Source of the DNA: Cyclobacterium sp.
Lineage (GTDB): Bacteria > Bacteroidota > Bacteroidia > Cytophagales > Cyclobacteriaceae
Assembly: GCF_014762705.1 (NCBI RefSeq)
Contig: NZ_JABURL010000037.1
Span: 1-36,447 of the forward strand
Direction: 5' to 3'
Length of the DNA: 36,447 bases
Part shown: one piece after another, positions 1 through 7,390 of the stretch
Layout: the number at the start of each line of letters is the position of its first letter
How positions within the stretch are numbered: position 1 is the first letter of the stretch
The notes under the pieces: model-generated
Seen by the model: the letters and a program-made list of their open reading frames with translations, nothing else
Databases searched by the model: none
Told to the model about the DNA's origin: nothing
Translations under genes and position numbers: made by a program

Positions 1-309
1 AATTAGGCATGGAATTAGTGGAGGCAGAACCATAGGATAAACTGTTTCTTAAGAGAGACAAAAAGAAAGAGAACAAAGGGCTAAACCAATGAATTTAGGG
101 TTTATTCATAAAAAAGGTAAGATTCCTTAGTAATCCGAGTATAACTTGAAATTACTCAAGGTTATCCAAAACAATGTAATGTAAGTAGGAATATGAATAT
201 CAGATAATGATGTGAAAAAGACTGAATCTTTTCAAAGTAGGGGGCATCATAGGAAAACATTTGAAAAGACATTCAATCCAGAGACAATGTATTGTTAAAA
301 CTACTGCAA
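1..309. other. Non-coding leader, no gene seen
   Basis: This AT-rich stretch lies downstream of the minus-strand L,D-transpeptidase gene. I see no convincing reading frame, RNA gene or strong hairpin on either strand. It may contain the 3' flank of a gene that lies outside the window. Confidence 0.5.
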
Positions 310-1041
310 CTACCCCTGACTCACGAAAACTGATTTTTCTTTATAGGAACTTTGATCAGCATGGATAAACAGACAGCTTTTTTCCTTAATCAATGCGATT
401 ATTTCTTCATAGTGTTCCGTTGGAAGTGCCGGACAGCCCAAACTCCTTCCTAATCGGCCATAATTTTTCAAAAATGAAGGCTCTGCATAATCTGCAGCAT
501 GAATCACTATTGCCCTGGATCTGGCCTGATCATTGATCCCCCTTTCGAGCCCGTCAAGCCGCAGGGAAGCCCCGTGTTTGCCCATGTACGTTTCTCCTGT
601 TAAATAAAAACCCAAACTGCTCATATGGCTTTCCGGTGTATTCGAAAATTTTTCGGCTTTGACCAGGCCTGAGTTTCTCCCGTGTGACACCAGAGATGTA
701 TGTTGCAATGTTTGACTTTTCATATTGATGACCCAAAGTCTCTTTTGGGTAGAGGGAAGGTCAAAATCAATTACGGTTAAAGGTTTGCCTTCTTTTATCA
801 GGCCTTGTTCCTGCATGCGCTGGTATCCCCTCAAAGCCAGCTCCAAAACCTCCTTTCTTAATAGTACCGACTCTTTTTGTATATTTTGCCAGATTAAATC
901 GGTTAGCATGGACAACTTATCTGAATGGTTTGCGGCCATTGTCCGGATATTTTTATGTTCATGAATAGATAACCCGCCATCTCCGAAGGAAAGCACCGGA
1001 CTAGCTAGAAAAAGAAGTATAATAATAAGTCTGTTTGCCAT
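310..1041 (-). CDS. Exported murein L,D-transpeptidase-family protein
   Basis: This is probably an envelope enzyme of the L,D-transpeptidase (YkuD-like) superfamily, which attacks peptidoglycan stem peptides through a cysteine. The sequence shows a catalytic-type pattern: a His in VIHAADY followed about 25 residues later by RSLGCPALP, which holds the presumed nucleophilic Cys. The frame opens upstream at 1107, but ATG at 1041 is preferred because it starts directly with a signal peptide (MANRLIIILLFLASPVLS), giving 243 residues. The gene is monocistronic and diverges from the pterin genes. The final substrate (cross-linking or trimming) cannot be told from sequence. The family call is firm; the precise activity is inferred. 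Confidence 0.82.
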   Translation of the reverse strand: MANRLIIILLFLASPVLSFGDGGLSIHEHKNIRTMAANHSDKLSMLTDLIWQNIQKESVLLRKEVLELALRGYQRMQEQGLIKEGKPLTVIDFDLPSTQKRLWVINMKSQTLQHTSLVSHGRNSGLVKAEKFSNTPESHMSSLGFYLTGETYMGKHGASLRLDGLERGINDQARSRAIVIHAADYAEPSFLKNYGRLGRSLGCPALPTEHYEEIIALIKEKSCLFIHADQSSYKEKSVFVSQG

Positions 1042-1230
1042 ATTTAGGATGATTAAAGAAAAGGACCTAAAGGTCACAGGGATACTTTGAATTCTCGCCT
1101 GATCCAATTAACAACATCTTAACCATAAAAATATTATTTTCAGTTCATTTTTTTATCTATTTGAAGGCTTTAAATTGAAACAATTTTGAACCCATTGCCC
1201 TAAAACTGTTGTTCTTTGCGTTGGAAATCA

Positions 1231-1262
1231 TTTGACAAAAATGCGAACTATCAATATTTTAC
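1231..1262 (+). promoter_or_regulatory. Probable promoter of the PTPS-folE operon
   Basis: TTGACA at 1232-1237 and TATTTT at 1255-1260 are separated by 17 bases. The same stretch also fits the Bacteroidota pattern TTTG - about 20 bases - TAnnTT (TTTG at 1231, TATTTTAC at 1255). It lies about 100 bases before the ATG at 1362, in the divergent spacer. The element is seen in sequence; its use as a promoter is inferred. Confidence 0.5.
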
Positions 1263-1361
1263 TTTAAATGAAATCTTCTGGGAAAGAAGGAGTTATTATT
1301 TTTGTTGAATTATTTTTCCTTATTATTAAACAAAATTAAGGATACAGCTGTTAAAAATCCT

Positions 1362-1772
1362 ATGAAAGTTGCCGTCTACAGAAAAGCTCATTTTAATGCC
1401 GCACACCGTTTGCACAACCCAAACTGGACAGCAGAAAAAAACAGGGAAGTTTTTGGAAAGTGTAATAATGATAATTATCATGGACACAACTATGAACTTA
1501 TCGTAAAGCTCGAGGGACCTATTGATCCTGATACAGGTTATGTCTACGACATGAAACTATTAAAGGATCTGATTAAGCAGCATGTTAGCGATAGATTTGA
1601 TCACAAAAACCTAAATTTAGATACAGATGAATTTAAAACCCTTAACCCAACTGCAGAAAACATTGCTGTGGTTATTTGGAATATTTTGAGAGAAAAAATT
1701 GAAAAAAAATACGACTTAACAGTTCGATTATATGAAACAGAAAGAAACTTTGTTGAATTCAGCGGGAATTGA
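1362..1772 (+). CDS. 6-pyruvoyl-tetrahydropterin synthase / QueD-family protein
   Basis: This is a member of the PTPS/QueD family, which converts 7,8-dihydroneopterin triphosphate to 6-pyruvoyl-tetrahydropterin or to 6-carboxytetrahydropterin (the queuosine route). From ATG 1362 it has 136 residues. Zinc ligands are His15 (AAHRL) and the pair His40/His42 (HGHNY), with catalytic Cys34 in FGKCNN. The Cys-to-HGH spacing is CX5HGH, as in mammalian PTPS, not the CX3HGH of E. coli QueD. LDHKNL-type residues (FDHKNLNLD) also match the mammalian enzyme. An upstream TTG start (1302) is possible but adds an atypical extension. Its end overlaps folE by 41 bases, so the two enzymes are consecutive in both order and pathway. 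The family is certain; the product is uncertain between a biopterin-type precursor and queuosine precursor. Confidence 0.88.
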   Translation: MKVAVYRKAHFNAAHRLHNPNWTAEKNREVFGKCNNDNYHGHNYELIVKLEGPIDPDTGYVYDMKLLKDLIKQHVSDRFDHKNLNLDTDEFKTLNPTAENIAVVIWNILREKIEKKYDLTVRLYETERNFVEFSGN

Positions 1773-2427
1773 TCTCAATATAGAGGAATTGGGCGATGAG
1801 CATGTGGCATTCTCACATGATACGCCATTGCGGGGAGATGCCTTTGAGATGGATGATGAGCTTAAAATGGAATTGATAGAAAAACATTTTAAGGAAATCA
1901 TGTATGTACTGGGCTTGGATTTAACCGACGATAGCCTTAAAGGCACACCCAAGCGGGTAGCGAAAATGTTTGTTAAAGAGGTTTTTAGTGGTCTTGATCC
2001 AAAAAATAAACCGGAGGCCAAACTTTTTGAGAATAAATTTCGGTACAAGGAAATGTTGGTAGAGAAAGACATTACCTTCTATTCCCACTGTGAGCACCAT
2101 TTCGTACCTATTTTCGGTAAAGCACATGTCGCCTATGTTTCCAATGGTCATGTAATCGGCTTGTCCAAAATAAACCGTATTGTTCAGTATTTTGCCAAAA
2201 GGCCTCAGGTCCAGGAGAGACTGACTGTACAGATCGGCAATGAGCTCAGGGAAGCCCTTGGTACGGAAGATGTAGCCGTAATCCTGGATGCGGATCACAT
2301 GTGTGTTTCCAGCAGAGGGGTTAAAGACAACAGCAGTAGTACGGTGACTTCTTTCTATAGCGGAATCTTTGAGAAAGAGGATCAAAAAAGAAATGAATTT
2401 CTCAAATACCTGGAATTGCCCAGGTAG
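1732..2427 (+). CDS. folE: GTP cyclohydrolase I
   Basis: It opens GTP to 7,8-dihydroneopterin triphosphate, the first step of folate, biopterin and queuosine synthesis. The 231-residue product carries the GTP-CH-I core: SHCEHHFVPIFGKAHVAY around residues 118-135 (zinc ligands Cys120 and a His of the following pair), YFAKRPQVQERLT, and MCVSSRGVKDNSSSTVTSFY near residues 190-210, where a second zinc Cys lies. The first 40 residues are variable, as usual for the family. The start overlaps the 3' end of the PTPS gene by 41 bases in another frame, which implies one transcript and possible translational coupling. An intrinsic terminator follows 41 bases after the stop. Confidence 0.95.
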   Translation: MKQKETLLNSAGIDLNIEELGDEHVAFSHDTPLRGDAFEMDDELKMELIEKHFKEIMYVLGLDLTDDSLKGTPKRVAKMFVKEVFSGLDPKNKPEAKLFENKFRYKEMLVEKDITFYSHCEHHFVPIFGKAHVAYVSNGHVIGLSKINRIVQYFAKRPQVQERLTVQIGNELREALGTEDVAVILDADHMCVSSRGVKDNSSSTVTSFYSGIFEKEDQKRNEFLKYLELPR

Positions 2428-2468
2428 CTGAAAAATTAATAAAACAAAAGCTTCATTATATAGCAGTT

Positions 2469-2505
2469 ATCTCCCGTTAGTGACTTTGACGGGAGATTTT
2501 TTTTT
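2469..2505 (+). terminator. Intrinsic terminator after folE
   Basis: A perfect 9-bp stem, ATCTCCCGT (2469-2477) with ACGGGAGAT (2489-2497), is followed by a run of nine T. It closes the PTPS-folE unit, so the following dehydrogenase is likely transcribed from its own promoter. Confidence 0.9.
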
Positions 2506-2589
2506 ATTTCAAGGCAGCATTGAATTTTGGTTTAATACCTAAAAGAAGCAAACAATTTAAAGTTTAATGGATTGTATTAGTAAAATATA

Positions 2590-3276
2590 ATGAATATGGA
2601 GCATAGAAATATTGTGATTATTGGGGGAAACAGTGGCATAGGTGGAAAAGTGAAAGAGCTATTGGAAAAAGAGGGTGCAAACGTGCTTGCCTTCTCCAAA
2701 TCAAAAACCGGATCCGGACATTTGGATATCACTTCAGATTTTAAAGATATAGAGGGCATACCTGAGGAAGTGCATGGGTTGGTTTATTGTCCTGGAACGA
2801 TTAACCTTAAGCCCTTTCACCGGATTTCACTTTCTGATTTTCAAAAAGATCTTGAAATAAATTATTTAGGGGCGGTAAAAGTATTGCAGGCATTGCAAAA
2901 ACCATTGAAAAAATCAGGCAATGCTTCTGTAGTGTTATTCAGTACTGTGGCAGTACAAACAGGGATGGGATTTCATAGCTCCATTGCTGGAGCCAAAGGT
3001 GCAGTTGAAGGGCTGAGCCGGTCCCTGGCCGCCGAATGGGCCAATGCTGGTATCAGGGTAAATACCATCGCTCCATCCCTGACAGATACGCCCCTGGCGG
3101 AAGCTTTATTGTCCAGTCCTGAAAAGAAGGAGGCTGCGGGCAGAAGGCATCCCCTTGGAAGACATGGAAATGTCAATGATATGGCAGAGGCGGTGGTTTT
3201 TTTATTGTCAGATAAATCATCATGGACCACAGGCCAGGTTCTAAAAATAGACGGAGGCTTATCCAGTGTTAGATAA
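2590..3276 (+). CDS. Short-chain dehydrogenase/reductase lacking the catalytic Tyr
   Basis: This is a Rossmann-fold SDR of 228 residues. It has the N-terminal dinucleotide loop GGNSGIGG (residues 12-19), an acidic/adenine-pocket Asp in HLDIT, Asn91, Ser118 in FSTVAV, and Lys136. The position four before Lys136, normally the catalytic Tyr of YxxxK, is Ile132 (codon att at 2983-2985). The C-terminal part (VNTIAPSLTDTPLA ... VLKIDGG) is otherwise typical. The protein may therefore reduce by another mechanism, bind a ligand only, or bind a cofactor structurally. It sits between folE and a flavin-reductase-like gene, which hints at a pterin or flavin substrate; a sepiapterin-reductase-like role is only a guess. 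ATG 2590 and ATG 2596 are both possible starts. Confidence 0.88.
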   Translation: MNMEHRNIVIIGGNSGIGGKVKELLEKEGANVLAFSKSKTGSGHLDITSDFKDIEGIPEEVHGLVYCPGTINLKPFHRISLSDFQKDLEINYLGAVKVLQALQKPLKKSGNASVVLFSTVAVQTGMGFHSSIAGAKGAVEGLSRSLAAEWANAGIRVNTIAPSLTDTPLAEALLSSPEKKEAAGRRHPLGRHGNVNDMAEAVVFLLSDKSSWTTGQVLKIDGGLSSVR

Positions 3277-3358
3277 AATTTCATTATCTTACAACATTTA
3301 GGTTGAACAAAGTGTAGATGAAAAAGGGTATTGTCCCTAAAATAAATTTAAGAGTAAT

Positions 3359-3622
3359 ATGAGGACTCCACCTGAATCATATTTGATTTTTAAGGCAGAG
3401 CTTAAAAAAGCGCAAATAGAGAAAGAACGGCTTAGAAGAGCTTATGAAGAAAAATTGCTGGAAATGAACCTGGAACTTTCTCGTTTGAAAGAACAGATAG
3501 AAGCCCAGCAGGAGCTGATGAAAACCACCATAAACTATGCGATAAAGCTGGAAGAGGATCTGGATAATTTTAAGGAGGAGGTAGAAAATGAAAAAAAGCA
3601 AAGAAAAAACTCTTTTCACTAA
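3359..3622 (+). CDS. Small coiled-coil protein of unknown function
   Basis: This 87-residue, highly charged protein is almost entirely predicted helix. Residues 10-80 are rich in Glu, Lys, Arg and Leu in heptad-like spacing (ELKKAQIEKERLRRAYEEKL and onward), typical of a coiled coil. No signal peptide, membrane segment or catalytic motif is visible. It is cytoplasmic by appearance. It lies 82 bases after the dehydrogenase and 84 bases before the STAS-like gene, in the same direction, so it may share their transcript. I do not recognise a named family. Its consistent frame and plausible start support a real gene. Confidence 0.6.
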   Translation: MRTPPESYLIFKAELKKAQIEKERLRRAYEEKLLEMNLELSRLKEQIEAQQELMKTTINYAIKLEEDLDNFKEEVENEKKQRKNSFH

Positions 3623-3706
3623 ATCTATTATTCACTTATTCCGTAAAATTAGGGGTAATTGCTTTTAAACCTGCTAAAAATGAACGACACCTTGAATAAA
3701 TCGGCG

Positions 3707-4123
3707 ATGAAAAACTTTGACCTATCTTTTGAAGGAAGATACGCCAGGGTTTTGGTCAATGAAATCAGCGGAATTATCGTTTGCGAACTTCTGGTCGATT
3801 ATGTACCCATTGAAGATTTCAAAGAAACTTTCCACAAAATATCAGCCATTATAAGAAAAGGAAAATTTCATAAATTTATTTTTGACAAGAGATCACTCAG
3901 GGCTTTTCACCAACCCAGCATGGAATGGTATTTCCTGGATTGGAAAAAAGAAATGTATGCTGAAGGCATTACGGTACACCGTAAAATCCTCCCCCCGGAA
4001 AAATGGTTTGAAAAAATGGTGATGATTGCCAAGAAAGAGATACTTGAAAAAAATCCCGGAAACATTATTGACAACCTGGATATTAAATATTGTGATTCAC
4101 TGGAGGAAGCCATTATTACCTGA
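3707..4123 (+). CDS. STAS/SpoIIAA-like domain protein
   Basis: The 138-residue cytoplasmic protein has the feel of SpoIIAA-like/STAS proteins of Bacteroidota. It has alternating short strands and helices, a central KFHKFIFDKRSLRAF segment, then a W..EMYAEGITVHRKILPP segment and a C-terminal CDSLEEAI helix. Such domains usually act in regulation or as partner-binding modules rather than as enzymes. ATG 3707 (MKNFDLSFEGRYAR) was chosen because the upstream 16 residues opened at 3659 look like leader sequence; ATG 3680 is an alternative. The stop overlaps the next gene's ATG (TGATG at 4121-4125), so the two are translationally coupled. Function in the cell is unknown. Confidence 0.6.
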   Translation: MKNFDLSFEGRYARVLVNEISGIIVCELLVDYVPIEDFKETFHKISAIIRKGKFHKFIFDKRSLRAFHQPSMEWYFLDWKKEMYAEGITVHRKILPPEKWFEKMVMIAKKEILEKNPGNIIDNLDIKYCDSLEEAIIT

Positions 4124-4752
4124 TGAAACATTTTTCCCTACAGGACATCCTTGATGCTGAACAAGGATTCCGAAGAGATTTCATAAACTGTCTTAGTGGT
4201 TATAAAAGCCTGAATCTTATTGGCACTTTCAATCAGGAAACCAAGGTGACCAATGTTGCCCCTTTTAGTCAGGTTTTTCATATTGGAGCGAATCCCCCTT
4301 TGATAGGTGTTTTGTTCAGGCCTCATTCTGTAGAGCGACATACTTTGGAAAATGTGCTTCAAAACAAATGCTTTACGTTAAATCACGTAACAGCATCTTT
4401 TTATAAAGCCGCACATCAATGCAGTGCCCGGTGGAAAAATTCCGAATTTGAGGCAACAGGGTTAAAAGAGGAATATAAAGATGACTTTAAGGCCCCCTAT
4501 GTGTCAGGTAGCCCTCTCAAAATTGGTTGTAGTCTGGCAGATCATATCACCCTGTCTATTAATGAAACTGTTTTGATTATTGGAAAGATTGAACATGTTT
4601 ATGTTGAGGAAAAAGCTTTGGGTGAGGATGGTTTTATTGATCTGGACAAGTTAGGTACGGTTACTTCCTCAGGGATCGATGCCTATCATGTAGGGAAAAG
4701 GCTGGGAAGATTGGCCTATGCCAAACCTGATAAGCCCGTAAAGGAAATATGA
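4123..4752 (+). CDS. Flavin reductase-like (FMN-binding split barrel) protein
   Basis: The 209-residue protein fits the flavin-reductase-like domain family, whose members bind FMN in a split beta-barrel and either reduce free flavin or act as flavoproteins. Seen features are an N-terminal helix, the segment NLIGTFNQETKVTNVAPFS (loop that normally contacts FMN phosphate), NPPLIGVLFRP, an RHTLENVLQNKCFTLNHV stretch and a C-terminal DAYHVGKRLGRLAYAKP tail. It starts inside the stop of the STAS-like gene, so the pair is made together. Its position downstream of folE and the dehydrogenase suggests a redox role linked to reduced pterin or flavin, but that is inference. The 3' end abuts a Fic gene remnant. 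Confidence 0.82.
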   Translation: MKHFSLQDILDAEQGFRRDFINCLSGYKSLNLIGTFNQETKVTNVAPFSQVFHIGANPPLIGVLFRPHSVERHTLENVLQNKCFTLNHVTASFYKAAHQCSARWKNSEFEATGLKEEYKDDFKAPYVSGSPLKIGCSLADHITLSINETVLIIGKIEHVYVEEKALGEDGFIDLDKLGTVTSSGIDAYHVGKRLGRLAYAKPDKPVKEI

Positions 4753-5079
4753 CCCTGAAGCTGCCAACCTTGCTGGTTTTGTTGAAACAACGGCTATTAA
4801 AGGATTAGATAGGCTAGAAGCGATAATTCAACTTATGGAAACTACTGGGCAAGAAAAAAAGAAAAACTCCCGAAAGTATATTCCAAAGATTTAGTTGAAG
4901 TCATTTTTAAGCTTCCATATACAAAAAGACAAAACCTAATTGACATTGACTTAGGAACACCAAAAACTGTTGGAAACTACCTCATTGAATTAGAAGAAGA
5001 GGGTTTCCTGAAATCTGTAAGAGTCGGAAAAGAAAAATTATATCTGAACCAGAAATTAATGAACATACTAGAAAATTAA
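4751..5079 (+). pseudogene. Decayed C-terminus of a Fic-family gene
   Basis: Two frames together spell the end of a Fic-type protein. Frame one (from 4751) reads DPEAANLAGFVETTAIKGL then DRLEAIIQLMETTGQEKKK and hits a stop at 4892-4894. The next frame continues with KLPKVYSKDLVEVIFKLPYT, then KRQNLIDIDLGTPKTVGNYL, and ends EKLYLNQKLMNILEN at 5079. The second part is the winged-helix tail seen after the Fic domain. The frames join in the A7 run 4854-4860, consistent with loss of one A. The catalytic Fic core (HPFxxGNGR) is absent and nothing upstream could encode it, so this is a truncated and frameshifted remnant. It may mark an old insertion or deletion next to the flavin-reductase gene. Confidence 0.72.
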
Positions 5080-5233
5080 AAAGCACGAAGGCTCAATCGA
5101 GTAGCCTGACCTGGACCATTTGGCTCAGTGAGGCTTTCACACCACCAACTGCATTCGGATCTCATATCCACCCTGCTGCCCGGCACCCGCAAGCCTTTGT
5201 ATAAATTTAAACCTTAACGGGAATTACTTTATC

Positions 5234-5440
5234 TTAATCCTCCACAAACTCCAGGATATCTCCTGGCTGACAGTCTAAGGCCTTGCAAATTGCTTCCAAG
5301 GTGGTAAACCGGACGGCTTTTGCCTTACCTGTCTTAAGGATGGAAAGGTTTGATAAGGTGATATCCACCTTTTCCGAGAGCTCGTTCAGGGATATTTTTC
5401 GTTTTGCCATCATGACATCTAAATTTACGACAATGGGCAT
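5234..5440 (-). CDS. XRE/Cro-type helix-turn-helix regulator
   Basis: This 68-residue protein is one helix-turn-helix domain. ISLNELSEKVDITLSNLSIL is the HTH core, followed by TTLEAICKALDCQPGDILEF, the usual end of small Cro/CI-like regulators (YozG-like). It starts 2 bases after the stop of the DUF2975 gene, so both are on one transcript. Small XRE regulators paired with DUF2975 membrane proteins are a recurrent arrangement in Firmicutes and Bacteroidota. It probably controls its own operon through the palindrome at 6031-6054 (inference). Confidence 0.88.
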   Translation of the reverse strand: MPIVVNLDVMMAKRKISLNELSEKVDITLSNLSILKTGKAKAVRFTTLEAICKALDCQPGDILEFVED

Positions 5441-5442
5441 GG

Positions 5443-6003
5443 TTATACAGTAAGGCCATTATCGGTTTGAATTTCTACGCCACGTTTGAAGACCAACGCA
5501 ATGGCATAAATAACCGCACCCATAATCAGGTACTCAAATGCGCCACCCAAAAATCCATTAAGTGCAGGACTATGCGCCGTTCGTGAAGACAACCAATGAA
5601 AATACCCGGAGGCTATTATGATTAAAATACCTACCTCAATGGTAACTCTGCCGATTCTGGAAATAAGGACTGAAACTTCCTTACTGAAAGGGTGAACGAG
5701 GTCAATCTTCAGGAAAACCCGGATTACCAAAAAGAAAATATAGGCCTTGGCTGCCAAAATTCCCAGCAGGAAGGACAAGGCCCCCAGGTAATATCCCAAA
5801 TGCCATTCCCTGGCCACCGACAAATTCAACCCCTGGTAAAGGTCTTGCGCCACCGCCGGGTTAAAGAGGCTGTAGATGGAGGTAAACAACAAGGTTCCGC
5901 CTTTGATACATAGTCCTATAAAAATAGACCAAATTACGATGGTGAGTAACATCAATACAGGTTGGGTTTCCCACTTATTTTTCCAAGCTTCTTTCCAGTT
6001 CAT
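5443..6003 (-). CDS. DUF2975 four-helix membrane protein
   Basis: This is an inner-membrane protein of the DUF2975 family with unknown biochemical role. Four hydrophobic segments are visible: VLMLLTIVIWSIFIGLCIKG, YYLGALSFLLGILAAKAYIF, IEVGILIIIASGYF and a last one ending YAIALVFKRG. The motif HPFSKEVSVLISRIGR between helices two and three is characteristic of the family. ATG 6003 (MNWKEAW) gives 186 residues; a TTG at 6030 would add nine residues but runs up to the palindrome. It is co-transcribed with the XRE regulator. Confidence 0.8.
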   Translation of the reverse strand: MNWKEAWKNKWETQPVLMLLTIVIWSIFIGLCIKGGTLLFTSIYSLFNPAVAQDLYQGLNLSVAREWHLGYYLGALSFLLGILAAKAYIFFLVIRVFLKIDLVHPFSKEVSVLISRIGRVTIEVGILIIIASGYFHWLSSRTAHSPALNGFLGGAFEYLIMGAVIYAIALVFKRGVEIQTDNGLTV

Positions 6004-6030
6004 TGTCTTCGGATTTTTTTTATTGTACAA

Positions 6031-6054
6031 TTATCAATAAAAATTTATTGATAA
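6031..6054. promoter_or_regulatory. Perfect palindrome, likely operator of the DUF2975/XRE operon
   Basis: TTATCAATAAA (6031-6041), two A, then TTTATTGATAA (6044-6054) form a perfect inverted repeat with 11-bp arms. It lies 28-51 bases upstream of the ATG at 6003, where a promoter core or operator would sit, and no terminator-like T run belongs to a preceding gene. The simplest reading is the binding site of the small XRE regulator encoded in the same operon. Confidence 0.6.
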
Positions 6055-6225
6055 ACAATAAAAAATCGATTTAATTTAAAAAGGGTTTCCTGATAAACCA
6101 GTCTGGTTTCTCGGGATGAGTGGGTTTAAATGCTTTGCATAAATGTCTCTGTAGCAGGCAAAAGCCTTGGAGATAAAAATAAGTTTCTAGTTGGGAACTC
6201 GTCAAAATTGTGATAGTTTAGCGAG

Positions 6226-6993
6226 ATGAAGGGCAAATGGACGTTTTTCGGATTATTTGTAGGACTTGGGTATTTGGGATTCCCCGGACTTGTTGAAGCG
6301 CAGGAAAGAAAGATCGTCCCCCTGGACGCACATTTTTTGCCCATAGCATCCGGCGATGAAAGCCAAAAATACAGCAAAATAGTCACCGTTTCCCCGGAAG
6401 GGGAATTGGTGGAAAAAACCTATGACCTTAACTACGCATTGGTATCGGCAAAAAAATCAATGTTCGAAGCGTCTGAACCTCAGGAGCCGGTATGGGAAGA
6501 AGAGCAGCATTATGCCTCGGATGGCAGCCTGAAGTATACGCAGTTCAAGTATCGGAAAGATAATGCCAACTATACCAAGGTGTTTGTTGAAGACAAACTG
6601 GTGCTCGACCTGGTTTGCGATAGCTCACTAAACTGCGAAGGGTCCTTTGTAGCTCCTGGCGGGGAAGAGGAAGCCGTGGATAGAGATATTTTTAAGCCTG
6701 GTTTATCTGACATGAAGGTCTGGCAAGAATTCCTGGCCAAGAACCTGTCATATCCTCAATCTGCCAGAAATAACCGGGCAGAAGGGGAAATCTGGGTAGG
6801 TTTGAAAATCGATGAGCGGGGGAAATTGCTGGAAAGTTCGGTGGTAAACCGCACTTCTTCAGATCCCAGCCTGGTCAAGGAAGTGGAACGGGTACTGGAT
6901 CGATACACAGGAGGTTACCTGCCTGCCCGCGACCTCAAAGGCAGCCCCACCATTGCATGGATGTATCTTCCGATTCGCTTTCAGCTGGGGTAG
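6226..6993 (+). CDS. Exported TonB C-terminal-domain protein
   Basis: The 255-residue protein begins with a signal peptide ending near GLVEAQE. The middle region (residues 25-165) is unfamiliar, with a repeated beta-rich feel. Residues 175-254 match the TonB C-terminal fold: YPQSARNNRAEGEIWVGLKI, DERGKLLESSVVNRTSSDPS and a final strand YLPIRFQLG. There is no N-terminal membrane anchor plus Pro-rich linker as in true TonB, so it is probably a periplasmic TonB_C-containing protein common in Bacteroidota rather than the energy transducer itself. It is monocistronic and divergent from the DUF2975 operon. Confidence 0.78.
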   Translation: MKGKWTFFGLFVGLGYLGFPGLVEAQERKIVPLDAHFLPIASGDESQKYSKIVTVSPEGELVEKTYDLNYALVSAKKSMFEASEPQEPVWEEEQHYASDGSLKYTQFKYRKDNANYTKVFVEDKLVLDLVCDSSLNCEGSFVAPGGEEEAVDRDIFKPGLSDMKVWQEFLAKNLSYPQSARNNRAEGEIWVGLKIDERGKLLESSVVNRTSSDPSLVKEVERVLDRYTGGYLPARDLKGSPTIAWMYLPIRFQLG

Positions 6994-7390
6994 GCTTCAC
7001 TTTTACCAAGTCAGAAAATACCTCCTTGTGGGAACAGGCGCAGGGATGAAAGCCTTTCTTACAGCAATTTATTCGAGACCTGAGCCATTTCCGGGGCATT
7101 TTTCACGTCAGAAGATAGATTTCGTGTAGGTAGGCAGGACCTTGATGCATCCTGAAAATTAGCCGGGATCTACTGGATGCAAGGATTTGCTATGTCAGAG
7201 CCAAGTAGATGTGAGGGGCCTTTTTTCTGGTTTGGTTGGAGTAGGCAAGATGTTGGGGTAACAAATTGGGTGCTGGTTGCTGGTTTTTTCTCCGAATTAA
7301 TTAATTTGTCCACTGAAAACTGCGAGAGGGCTATTGGACATAGTACATATACACGCAACTGACCTTTCTAGATATAGCTATATACAGATG
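6994..7390. other. Gene-free stretch before the cassette-like unit
   Basis: No credible gene is present; short open frames at 7170-7362 on both strands have unlikely composition. The stretch contains an imperfect inverted pair TGCATCC (7146-7152) / GGATGCA (7175-7181) and, at 7255-7262, GGGGTAAC. The GGTAAC core of the latter is complementary to the GTTACC found 1.1 kb away at 8365-8370. This fits the left half of an ancestral attC-like site that has been split by insertion. Confidence 0.45.

Noticed and set aside
1302-1361. Upstream TTG start for the PTPS gene
   Set aside because: It adds a 20-residue extension absent from the family; ATG 1362 begins directly at the conserved strand.
7170-7362. 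Short open frames on both strands (about 60 residues) before the cassette
   Set aside because: Both are frame shadows in gene-free DNA with odd composition; no start context or domain supports either.
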